A stretch of 42,869 bases of DNA. It comes from Desulfobacteraceae bacterium UBA5616 (GTDB taxonomy: Bacteria; Desulfobacterota; Desulfobacteria; Desulfobacterales; UBA5616). Below, in pieces: positions 17,370 to 25,058 of this stretch. The position numbers and the translations under genes are program-made. The notes under the pieces are model-generated. The model did not search any database. It was not told the DNA's origin and was given only the letters and a program-made list of their open reading frames with translations. Where the stretch lies: assembly GCA_002423615.1 (NCBI GenBank), contig DIKO01000067.1, positions 1-42,869 on the forward strand, given 5' to 3'. Numbering within the stretch: position 1 is the first letter of the stretch; every line of letters starts with the position of its first letter.

Positions 17370-18470
17370 TTGAAACTGAAAAAAATAAGGAACGCATGGG
17401 ATAAGCGGGTTCACAAAATGCGATGCAAAAAACTTCTTAAATATGCAGCGGGTATTTCGGCATTCGTCTGGGTGGCAGTGTTGTTTATTTTCTGCGAAGC
17501 TCGGGCTGCGGATATCGGCAACTGCCTGTTATGCCACAAATACCCCGGGCTGAGCAGAATCGATGAAAATGGCGACCTGAAATTACTGTTCATCAATGAA
17601 AGCGTTTTCAATAACAGCGTGCATGCGAATGTCAAATGCGAAGGCTGTCATCCGGACATTAAAAAAATCCCGCATGAAAATGTCCGGAAAGTCGACTGCA
17701 TGTTGGAATGCCATATCATTGAACCATCGAGCGAAAAGAAATTTTCCCACAAGGATGTGGAGACCTTTTTGTCCAGAAGTGTTCACAGTAAAATAGATAA
17801 AGAGGGAAAACCTAAAAAATACCCCGAGGATTATCCGGACTGCAAGGATTGTCATGACAATCCCCTTTACCGGCCCCTGTCCTTTTTTAAAAAAGTTCGA
17901 CCGGGGATTTCCGAAATCGTGCTGGGAAGGTGCCGTGTCTGTCATAAAAAGGATGAATTCATTTTCAGGTTTTACAACCACATCACGACGCGGCTGCATG
18001 CCATCCGAAGTCCGAAAAATATCGCGGAAGTGTGCGCCAAGTGCCATGAGGATCCGGCCCTGGTGGCACGGCACGGATTGTCCAGAAAAGCGGTGTCGTC
18101 CTATGCCGAGACCTTTCATGGAAAGGCGGCGAACTATCTTTCCGAGGGAATCCCGGATTGTCTCAATTGCCATGTCAACATCGGTGAATCCGTCCATCAG
18201 ATGCTCAGCCATAAAAATCCTGAATCCATAACCTTTAAAGACAACAAGATAAAAAGCTGCCGGATGATCGACTGCCATCCCCACGCTTCTGCAAAACTCG
18301 CAAAGTATGACGTGCATCCCGAGTTTGATAAGGAAAAGAGTCCCATGGAATATTATTTTACCGCTTTTTTTCTTATTCTTACAGGGGGCACATTGCTGCC
18401 GCTGGCCGGCATCATGTTTCTGGATCTGGGGAGAAGGCTGTTTTCCAGGAAAAAAGAAGATAAGGAATAA
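17370..18470 (+). CDS. Membrane-anchored octaheme cytochrome c, module B
   Basis: This 366-aa paralogue of 11131 has a basic N-terminus, a signal helix (about residues 25-46), heme motifs and a C-terminal transmembrane helix with a basic tail. I chose TTG 17370 because GAAGGGA stands seven bases upstream; ATG 17418 is possible but has no good ribosome site. There are eight heme motifs: six CXXCH, one CX3CH (CMLECH) and a final CX4CH (CRMIDCH, 18258-18278). The matching last site is CX2CH in module A and CX8CH in module C. The gene is followed at four bases by the cytochrome b of the same module. A 59-bp gap without structure separates it from the 18-heme gene. Confidence 0.87.
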   Translation: MKLKKIRNAWDKRVHKMRCKKLLKYAAGISAFVWVAVLFIFCEARAADIGNCLLCHKYPGLSRIDENGDLKLLFINESVFNNSVHANVKCEGCHPDIKKIPHENVRKVDCMLECHIIEPSSEKKFSHKDVETFLSRSVHSKIDKEGKPKKYPEDYPDCKDCHDNPLYRPLSFFKKVRPGISEIVLGRCRVCHKKDEFIFRFYNHITTRLHAIRSPKNIAEVCAKCHEDPALVARHGLSRKAVSSYAETFHGKAANYLSEGIPDCLNCHVNIGESVHQMLSHKNPESITFKDNKIKSCRMIDCHPHASAKLAKYDVHPEFDKEKSPMEYYFTAFFLILTGGTLLPLAGIMFLDLGRRLFSRKKEDKE

Positions 18471-18474
18471 CGTT

Positions 18475-19320
18475 GTGGCTCAGAATTATATCATCAAGGT
18501 GAAAGACGGCAAGAAATACTTTTTGAGGTTTACGGTCAACCAGCGGTTGCAGCATATCATTCTGGCTTCCACGGTTATCATCCTTGTCCTCACGGGCATG
18601 CCCCTTAAATTTCATGGCACGCTCTGGGCCTCGTATCTTTATGAACAGCTCGGCGGAATCAGCCTTGCCCCAATTATTCACAGGGTTGCGGCTGTTATAT
18701 TATTGCTGTTGGGAGGTTACCATCTCGGTTATCTGACATACAATTTTTATGTGGAAGAAATTGTTCCCTTAAGGAAAAACGGAAAACCGGGCTTGATTGC
18801 GATCACAAAGGCCGTTCTCCGCCAGCCCATTATCCCCAATTTAAAAGATATCCGGGATATTCTGGATCTTTTGAAATATCTATTCTTTTTAACCGACAAG
18901 AAGCCTCTGGGCGCAAAATACACATGGAAGGAAAAATTTGATTATATGGCGCCCTTCTGGGGCATCGTCATGATCGGATCTTCAGGCATTGTGATGTGGG
19001 GCCAGGACCTGGCAACAAAGATACTGCCGGGTGAAATCATCAGTTTCGCTTTGATCGTCCACAGCGATGAAGCGCTTCTCGCCGCGTTGTTCCTGTTTTT
19101 TTGGCACTGGTACAATGTGCATTTTTCGACCTCTGTTTTCCCGATGGGAACGGTTTTTCTGACCGGGTATCTGACCGAGGAGTTGATGGTGGAAGAACAT
19201 TATGAATACTACGTTGAGGTAATGACGAAGGAAGGGTTTGAAAACGAGATACTTCCGCCGCCAGGGGTTTCCGCACCCCACGCTCCTGAAAATCATGAAG
19301 AAGGGTCGCCAATATCATGA
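18475..19320 (+). CDS. Cytochrome b membrane subunit, module B
   Basis: A 281-aa paralogue of 12233 and 21420. The frame is open from 18307, inside the previous gene, but homology to the other copies starts at FTVNQRLQH. The GTG at 18475 with TAAGGA eight bases upstream is the best start. There are four or more membrane helices. Candidate heme-b ligands lie in RLQH, IIHR, GGYHLGY and FWHWYNVHF, and the family block VFPMGTVFLTGYLTEE matches the other copies. An ATGA overlap (19317-19320) couples it to the triheme gene. Quinone chemistry coupled to the octaheme and triheme partners is inferred. Confidence 0.87.
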   Translation: MAQNYIIKVKDGKKYFLRFTVNQRLQHIILASTVIILVLTGMPLKFHGTLWASYLYEQLGGISLAPIIHRVAAVILLLLGGYHLGYLTYNFYVEEIVPLRKNGKPGLIAITKAVLRQPIIPNLKDIRDILDLLKYLFFLTDKKPLGAKYTWKEKFDYMAPFWGIVMIGSSGIVMWGQDLATKILPGEIISFALIVHSDEALLAALFLFFWHWYNVHFSTSVFPMGTVFLTGYLTEELMVEEHYEYYVEVMTKEGFENEILPPPGVSAPHAPENHEEGSPIS

Positions 19321-20198
19321 AAGCATTTCTGACCAAACTTTATATCGTCTCGTTCATGGTTCTGACCTTATTTTTCATGGTCTTAACCTGGAATTTGACT
19401 TTCGGCAAATTAATCGAAGAGCAGAGTCGGCGAAAATCCGACGATCAGGCGGATTCGCTGAAGGCATTGGCAGACGGGAAAGAGGAACAGTCGTTTAAAA
19501 AGATCATCCTCGAAGGCGATGAAAAAGTGAAACACTATCTGGGTTACCGGGTTCTGGAAGAGATGAAATTAGAGGGGCATTTTCATCATATCGATTATGA
19601 AATGGAGCCTGACAACCGGTCGACCTGCGTGGAATGTCATGGTGATATTCCCCATGACGCGAAAAAAGAGATAAGAGCTTTCGGAAATATGCACTCCGCA
19701 TTTATTGCATGCGAGACCTGCCATGTCCGGCTGGAGGGTGATCAAAAAACCGGCGCCTTTAAATGGTATGGCAGAAAAACCGGTGAAATTATCCCGAGTC
19801 CGATCAAGGAAGACCTGGCGCCGGGTTTCTACCATGCGAAGATCATCCCTTTCGGGGTGATCGACGGAAAACTCCAAAGGATCGATACCCAGAGCCAGAT
19901 CGATTTTGCAAGAGAATACCAGAAGTCGGAAAAAACACTGTCCGATCCTCAAAAAGCCAAGGCGAAAAAAATCATTCATAAGTTTGTGGCTGAGAAGGCC
20001 TATGTGTGTGAAGACTGCCACCGCGGGAAAGACTCTCTCCTGCCATTTGAAAACCTGGGTTATTCCAAGAAACGGGTTGATCTTCTGGTCAGCTCGGAGG
20101 TTGTCGGGATGATAAGGGATTATACAAAGTTTTTCGTTCCGGAGATGCTTCATCCCGGATTGAGCGAAACTGAGGCTAAAAAGTTGGAAAAGCAATAA
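19317..20198 (+). CDS. Membrane-anchored triheme cytochrome c, module B
   Basis: This 293-aa paralogue of 13125 has an uncleaved N-terminal helix (about residues 8-29), a charged linker longer than in the other copies, then three CXXCH motifs (CVECH, CETCH, CEDCH) and the family signature NMHSAFIACETCH. The C-terminal family block LGYSKKRVDLL...GMIRDYTKFFVP is present. Its stop overlaps the start of the next octaheme gene by one base (TAATG), so modules B and C are directly fused into one transcription and translation unit. Confidence 0.86.
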   Translation: MKAFLTKLYIVSFMVLTLFFMVLTWNLTFGKLIEEQSRRKSDDQADSLKALADGKEEQSFKKIILEGDEKVKHYLGYRVLEEMKLEGHFHHIDYEMEPDNRSTCVECHGDIPHDAKKEIRAFGNMHSAFIACETCHVRLEGDQKTGAFKWYGRKTGEIIPSPIKEDLAPGFYHAKIIPFGVIDGKLQRIDTQSQIDFAREYQKSEKTLSDPQKAKAKKIIHKFVAEKAYVCEDCHRGKDSLLPFENLGYSKKRVDLLVSSEVVGMIRDYTKFFVPEMLHPGLSETEAKKLEKQ

Positions 20199-21433
20199 TG
20201 CGCCTGTCCCGGGGGGATGACATGGTTTACCCTGATTTTCAATTCCATTCTGCAACAAGGGGGATGGTCGCCGTTTTTTTGAAACTCATCTTTTTGGCTG
20301 TTTTCGGCCTTCTTTTTCTTGCCGGTATAGTTTTTGCTCAGACAGAGGCCGCTCCGGACGAAGAAAATTGTTTGATCTGCCATCGATACCCCGTGCTGGG
20401 GCGCTATGATGAAAACGGGAATAGACGGGTCTATTACATTAATGATCAGTTATATGCAAATTCCGTTCATGGAAAGCTCAGATGCAAAAGCTGTCACGTG
20501 GATCTGGACAAAATTCCCCATGAAAATGTGAAAAAAGTTGATTGTTCAACCCAGTGCCATATCAAGGACCCCTCTTCAAATCGTGAATTTTCTCACAAAA
20601 ATATGGTTCAGAAGTACCAGCACAGTGTTCACGGCATGGGGGCGGGTGAGCCGAATGGATTCCCTGAAGACCGCCCCACATGCACTTACTGCCATGGGAA
20701 TGAAACCTATAATCCTTATGCCTATGCGGGTTTCTGGGGAAAAAGCGAGGAGCTGTCCAGGGAAACGCTTGCCCGGTGCCAGGGATGCCACACGGATAAA
20801 ACCTGGACGAAAAAGATTTACGCCCACTTTACCCATCGCATGAGACGCAGAAGGAACCAGGATGAAATTATAAAATTATGCACCAGCTGTCATGAAGATG
20901 AGAAAAAGATGGAGCGGCATGGTCTTGAGGCGGTTTCGACCTTCAAGGACACGTTTCATTGGACGCTTGTCAAATACGACGTCCAGAATGCGCCGGACTG
21001 CATCACCTGTCATATCCCGGTGGGCTATACGACCCACGAGATCCAGCCCAGAACCGATCCTGTTTCCCCGGTTTACAAGGAAAACAGAATTAAAACATGC
21101 AGCAATCAAGGCGGAATTCAGACCTGTCATCCCGCTGCGACCATGAAATTTGCCGAGGGCCGTGTTCATGCCTACGGAACAAAGGTTCAGCTTCTGGCGG
21201 ACGAGGATGTCGCCACGGCAAAAACCCGTGAAGGAGAACCGCTGTTGATGGCCCGGGCCCGTGAAGAAATTTCTGCCGAAGAAGTCTTCCACTACAAGGT
21301 GCTGTCATGGATCAGCCTGATTTATAAAATCCTCATCGCCGGCGTCATCGGTTTTATGTCCGTACACCAGCTGCTCGATTTCAGGCGCACGAGAAAAAAA
21401 AATAAAAAAGAGGCCAACCATGGCGGAAAATGA
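20198..21433 (+). CDS. Membrane-anchored octaheme cytochrome c, module C
   Basis: At 411 aa this is the longest of the three octahemes. ATG 20198 overlaps the preceding stop. ATG 20222, with GGGGGGA five bases before it, is an equally good start and gives a shorter n-region. A signal helix follows (LIFLAVFGLLFLAGIVFAQ). Six CXXCH, one CX3CH (CSTQCH) and a final CX8CH (CSNQGGIQTCH, 21098-21130) give eight possible hemes. The insert inside the last motif is unusual. After it comes a 60-residue extension absent from the other two copies, then the C-terminal membrane helix and a Lys-rich tail (TRKKNKKEA). It overlaps the cytochrome b gene by 14 bp. Confidence 0.86.
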   Translation: MRLSRGDDMVYPDFQFHSATRGMVAVFLKLIFLAVFGLLFLAGIVFAQTEAAPDEENCLICHRYPVLGRYDENGNRRVYYINDQLYANSVHGKLRCKSCHVDLDKIPHENVKKVDCSTQCHIKDPSSNREFSHKNMVQKYQHSVHGMGAGEPNGFPEDRPTCTYCHGNETYNPYAYAGFWGKSEELSRETLARCQGCHTDKTWTKKIYAHFTHRMRRRRNQDEIIKLCTSCHEDEKKMERHGLEAVSTFKDTFHWTLVKYDVQNAPDCITCHIPVGYTTHEIQPRTDPVSPVYKENRIKTCSNQGGIQTCHPAATMKFAEGRVHAYGTKVQLLADEDVATAKTREGEPLLMARAREEISAEEVFHYKVLSWISLIYKILIAGVIGFMSVHQLLDFRRTRKKNKKEANHGGK

Positions 21434-22190
21434 AATAAGCAGTGATATTCCTGCCGTTCCGGAGGAAACAGAACCCTTAAATCCCCCACCCCGGTATTTT
21501 GTCCGGCTGAATCCCAGTGAGAAGGTTCAGCACATGCTTTTTGTCATCAGTTTTTTTATGCTGGCCCTTACCGGGTTGATGCTCTGGCTCCCGGAAAGGA
21601 CGTTTCATTTTCTGGGAAGTACACAGGAATCGGTTTTCTTTTTCCGGAGCCTGCTGCACCGCATTTTCGGAACCGTCATGATGCTGGTGTGCGCCTACCA
21701 TGTCTACTACCTGATCTTCAGGCCGGCAGGCCGTCGATGGCTCCGGGATATGATGGTGAGAAAAAAGGACATCACCGACTTCTTCTACAATATGCTCTAT
21801 CTGGTCGGGATCAGGGATGAACCGCCCGAGTTTGACCGGTTTTCGTATAAACATAAAATGGAATACGGAGCCCTGATCGCCGGGACCACATTAATGTCGG
21901 TTACCGGTCTGATTTTGTGGTCGGAATCTTATTGGGACAAGTTTCTCATCGATGTATCCGCTCTGATTCATGGGATGGAAGCCATCCTGGCCTGTCTGGC
22001 CGTGATGGTCTGGCATCTGTACGAGGTGCACTTAAGGCCCCACAAGTTTCCGATCGATAACATGTGGCTCACCGGCATTATCGATGAAGCGGAAATGAAA
22101 GAGGAGTATCCCTTTCATTACAAAAAAATCATGAGCGACCCGGAACTTCAGAAAATCTATGTACGGGAAGGATTGAAACAGGATGGGTAA
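21420..22190 (+). CDS. Cytochrome b membrane subunit, module C
   Basis: At 256 aa this is the shortest of the three cytochrome b copies. ATG 21420 has GAGG upstream and overlaps the octaheme stop. Helices begin near MLFVISFFMLA, FFFRSLLHRIF, YGALIAGTTLM and ALIHGMEAILA. Possible b-heme ligands lie in KVQH, LLHR, AYHVYY and VWHLYEVHL, followed by the family block FPIDNMWLTG. Predicted role as for the other copies: quinone-reactive subunit of a c-b-c complex. It overlaps the triheme gene by eight bases. Confidence 0.87.
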   Translation: MAENEISSDIPAVPEETEPLNPPPRYFVRLNPSEKVQHMLFVISFFMLALTGLMLWLPERTFHFLGSTQESVFFFRSLLHRIFGTVMMLVCAYHVYYLIFRPAGRRWLRDMMVRKKDITDFFYNMLYLVGIRDEPPEFDRFSYKHKMEYGALIAGTTLMSVTGLILWSESYWDKFLIDVSALIHGMEAILACLAVMVWHLYEVHLRPHKFPIDNMWLTGIIDEAEMKEEYPFHYKKIMSDPELQKIYVREGLKQDG

Positions 22191-23037
22191 AGAAAAAGCA
22201 GCTTCGTATTTTTCCGGAGCCTATCGCATGCTGAAGAATATTTTTTATTCTTTTCTAAAATTATTATACCTGATACCTTTTTTCTTAATCGGTCTGTGGT
22301 TGATAAGTGTTGTCTATATTCCGGGTTTTGAGTTAAAGAAATCCATTCCCGTTTTAAAATTCGGAAAAGACAGACCTGCGGCTCAGCCCACCGCACAGAA
22401 AAAGGAAGAGGTTCCCCGGGACCATTTCCACATGATTGACGCGTATGTCGAACAGGGGGATGCGCAGCCGTCGATTTGCGGCTCGTGCCACGGGACGTAT
22501 GCGCACGGCAAGGAAAAGACCGTGCGCGCCCTGCTGAACATGCACATCGGATTTCTTGACTGTTCCGTGTGCCATGTCCGTAAGGACAAGGTTGTGGGAA
22601 TCGAGGGGGCTTTGCTGCCGAAAAATGAAAGGATCGATTTTTTATGGGTGGACCGGGAAACCGGGGGATTTAAAAATGCGGCTGAAGGGGAATACGGCAA
22701 ATACGCCGCCAAAATTTTTCCGGTCATATTCGACGATCAAAAACCCCTGCGGATTTACAAGCCGATAGCGGAACAGGATGCCCGCCGTTTTCTGGAAATT
22801 CAGCCGACATCAACGACCCAACAACTGGACGAAGCCAGAATTAAGCTCCACGAAGGAATTTCAAAGGAACCCGTATCCTGTTCGGACTGCCATAAAAAAA
22901 ACGGTTATCTGGATTTCATAAAACTCGGGTTCCCCCAGCGGCGCGTCGATCACATTGTGGCCAGTGAATTCGTCGGCATGATCGATAAATATAAAACGTT
23001 TTATCTGCCTTCGGTGATTGATTTCAGAGCCAAATAG
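22183..23037 (+). CDS. Membrane-anchored triheme cytochrome c, module C
   Basis: This 284-aa paralogue of 13125 and 19317 has an N-terminal helix at about residues 16-42 (uncleaved anchor), then a proline- and charge-rich linker, three CXXCH motifs (CGSCH, CSVCH, CSDCH), the block NMHIGFLDCSVCH and the C-terminal LGFPQRRVDHI...GMIDKYKTFYLP. The anchor and the periplasmic hemes suggest that it takes electrons from the cytochrome b beside it, or gives electrons to it. It ends 27 bp before the chimeric hexaheme, whose second half is a further copy of this same fold. Confidence 0.86.
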   Translation: MGKEKAASYFSGAYRMLKNIFYSFLKLLYLIPFFLIGLWLISVVYIPGFELKKSIPVLKFGKDRPAAQPTAQKKEEVPRDHFHMIDAYVEQGDAQPSICGSCHGTYAHGKEKTVRALLNMHIGFLDCSVCHVRKDKVVGIEGALLPKNERIDFLWVDRETGGFKNAAEGEYGKYAAKIFPVIFDDQKPLRIYKPIAEQDARRFLEIQPTSTTQQLDEARIKLHEGISKEPVSCSDCHKKNGYLDFIKLGFPQRRVDHIVASEFVGMIDKYKTFYLPSVIDFRAK

Positions 23038-23064
23038 ATCTTTCCGCCGAAAAGGATTAAAACA

Positions 23065-24000
23065 ATGAGAAAACACACATTCGTTTTGGCCGCGGTCCTG
23101 ATGATGGTACTCTCGGGGCGGGGTGACGGCGTTGCCATGGATGAAAGCGGCTGCCTGACCTGTCACCGGTATCCGGGATTGGTCGGACCGGAAACACCGG
23201 AAGGATTCAAGGTGTTTCATATTGATGAAAAACGGTATCTTCAATCGCCGCATGGTAAAACGGATTGTCGAAAATGTCATACCGGCATTGAAAAATTACC
23301 CCATGTGGGGGATACGGCAGTCACCTGCACCAATGGATGCCACCTTGCCGAAAAAGACAAAAAACTGATCGCGGAATTCGATTTAAAAACCCTGCATGCT
23401 AAAGAAAAATCCTATGTGACCCGGCTTTCGGACGGTTCTACCTGCCGTGAATGTCACCACCTCTACCCCCACCGGAGCAGCGAACTGGCAAGATCATTCA
23501 TTAACATGCATATCAGTTTTATGACCTGTGAGACATGTCATATCAACAGGGAAAAATTTGAGCCCCTTCATTACGACTGGACCGATTCTGAGACCGCCGA
23601 TTTTGAAGGAGAACCGTTTGGGGCGAGGTTTAACCCGAACCTCGGTCCTGAAGCGAATTCCACTCACTTTATTTCCAGAATTTCCGTTTTTTCAATCAAG
23701 GGTAAAAAGAAAAAGTCGCTGGTCAATACCCGGGATGCAAAAAAGGCAAGGGAATTCCTTGCTGAGGAAAAGAAATTGAACGAAAGTGAAAAGGAAGAAC
23801 GTCTCGGCTATTTTCACCGGGATATCCATAAAGCAAAAATCAGTGTGACCTGCAATGAATGCCATTCAAAAAACACCATCCTTGATTTCAAGCAACTCGG
23901 TTTTTCGGAAAAGAAGGCAAAGGACCTCGTTTATTTGGATATCAAAGGCCTTGTGACAAAATACAAGGTATTTTATTTTCCCCACATGTTCCGGCAATAG
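23065..24000 (+). CDS. Hexaheme cytochrome c, chimera of octaheme and triheme families
   Basis: This 311-aa exported protein (short signal, about residues 1-25) has AAAGGA before ATG 23065. The first 110 residues match the N-terminus of the octaheme family: GCLTCHRYPGL, the HIDEKRYLQSPHG segment, CRKCH, LPH and the CX3CH site CTNGCH. The remainder matches the triheme family: CRECH, NMHISFMTCETCH, CNECH and the closing LGFSEKKA...GLVTKYKVFYFP. Six heme sites result, five canonical. No membrane anchor is kept, so it may be a soluble shuttle that can dock where either parent subunit docks (inference). It sits directly after module C and before the NHL gene. Confidence 0.87.
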   Translation: MRKHTFVLAAVLMMVLSGRGDGVAMDESGCLTCHRYPGLVGPETPEGFKVFHIDEKRYLQSPHGKTDCRKCHTGIEKLPHVGDTAVTCTNGCHLAEKDKKLIAEFDLKTLHAKEKSYVTRLSDGSTCRECHHLYPHRSSELARSFINMHISFMTCETCHINREKFEPLHYDWTDSETADFEGEPFGARFNPNLGPEANSTHFISRISVFSIKGKKKKSLVNTRDAKKAREFLAEEKKLNESEKEERLGYFHRDIHKAKISVTCNECHSKNTILDFKQLGFSEKKAKDLVYLDIKGLVTKYKVFYFPHMFRQ

Positions 24001-24020
24001 GAGGGAACCTTATTACAGAG

Positions 24021-25058
24021 ATGATGATGAAATTAAATTCAGAAGTGAGCGGTGAGCCGAAAAATCCCGTTGACCGGAAATCGCATACCCCCAAACCGGG
24101 AATTCGGTCCCGGTATTTTCAGCATATAAGCCTGCTTATTCTTGCCCCGGTATTTCTGGTCATGTTTGGCCTTCCGGTTTCGCCCGTTTTTGCCGTGAGG
24201 ATCGTCGATATTGATTTTCTTTTTAAAATCTCCGGCAATTTCAAGGAACCCAGCGATGTGGCGGTATCCAAAAACGGCCATGTTCATGTTGTCGACGGGG
24301 TGAACAACAAAATTAAAACATTTGACACCAACGGAAAGGCGGTCTCATCCTTCGGGGAAAACGGGGACGGCGATGGGCAGTTCAAGTATCCCCTCGGCAT
24401 CGATGTGGACAATTCAGGAAATATTTACATTGCCGACACCGGCAACAGCCGGGTTCAGATATTCGATCCGGATTCCGTTTTTAAAGCCAAAATCAAGTTG
24501 CCCGAAAACAACGGCAAGCCGGCGGACCCGACGGATGTGGCGGTTGACGCAACTCGAAATCGACTGTACGTTGTAGACAATGACAACCACCGTTTTCTGA
24601 TCTACGATCTTTCGACGTTGAAACTGATAAAAGCCGTGGGAGAGCCGGGTGAACAGGAATTGATGTTCAGGTACCCTTTTTTCATCGCTCTGAATAAGGA
24701 AAAATACCTCTATATCGTGGATGTCATCAATACCCGCGTTCAGGTGGTAAACCCCGAGGGTTTGTTTGTAACCTACGTCGGGGGATGGGGAGTTGAAAAA
24801 GGGCAATTCTTCAGGCCCAAGGGAGTAGCCGTTGATACCCATAACAGAATTTATGTGAGCGACAGTTACATGGGTGTCATCCAGGTTTTCGATACGTGGG
24901 GAGAATTCTACGGTGTGCTGGGAAATGCCGGCAAAAAAACCATCCATAAGTTCAGGACACCCGTAGGGATGTATATAGACGATCACAACCGGCTTTTTGT
25001 GGTGGAAATGCTGGCGCAGCAGGTCAGTGTCTATCGTATTAAAACAGAAGGAAAATGA
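24021..25058 (+). CDS. Periplasmic NHL-repeat beta-propeller protein (copy 2)
   Basis: This 345-aa paralogue of 13985 has a long basic n-region and a hydrophobic segment at about residues 34-55 (ISLLILAPVFLVMFGLP). About six NHL repeats follow (HVHVVDGVNNKIKTF, IYIADTGNSRVQIF, LYIVDVINTRVQVV, IYVSDSYMGVIQVF). An AGGAGGGA lies about 14 bases before the first ATG, which is longer than ideal, so the start is uncertain by a few residues. It overlaps the 20-heme gene by ATGA (25055-25058), exactly as copy 1 overlaps the 18-heme gene. The conserved coupling suggests a fixed complex of propeller and giant cytochrome. Confidence 0.89.
   Translation: MMMKLNSEVSGEPKNPVDRKSHTPKPGIRSRYFQHISLLILAPVFLVMFGLPVSPVFAVRIVDIDFLFKISGNFKEPSDVAVSKNGHVHVVDGVNNKIKTFDTNGKAVSSFGENGDGDGQFKYPLGIDVDNSGNIYIADTGNSRVQIFDPDSVFKAKIKLPENNGKPADPTDVAVDATRNRLYVVDNDNHRFLIYDLSTLKLIKAVGEPGEQELMFRYPFFIALNKEKYLYIVDVINTRVQVVNPEGLFVTYVGGWGVEKGQFFRPKGVAVDTHNRIYVSDSYMGVIQVFDTWGEFYGVLGNAGKKTIHKFRTPVGMYIDDHNRLFVVEMLAQQVSVYRIKTEGK

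Noticed and set aside
22948..22962. GATCACATTGTGGCC, similar to the operator palindrome
   Set aside because: It is inside the triheme gene and encodes a conserved family block (VDHIVASE). It matches the operator at the core only, so chance is likely.
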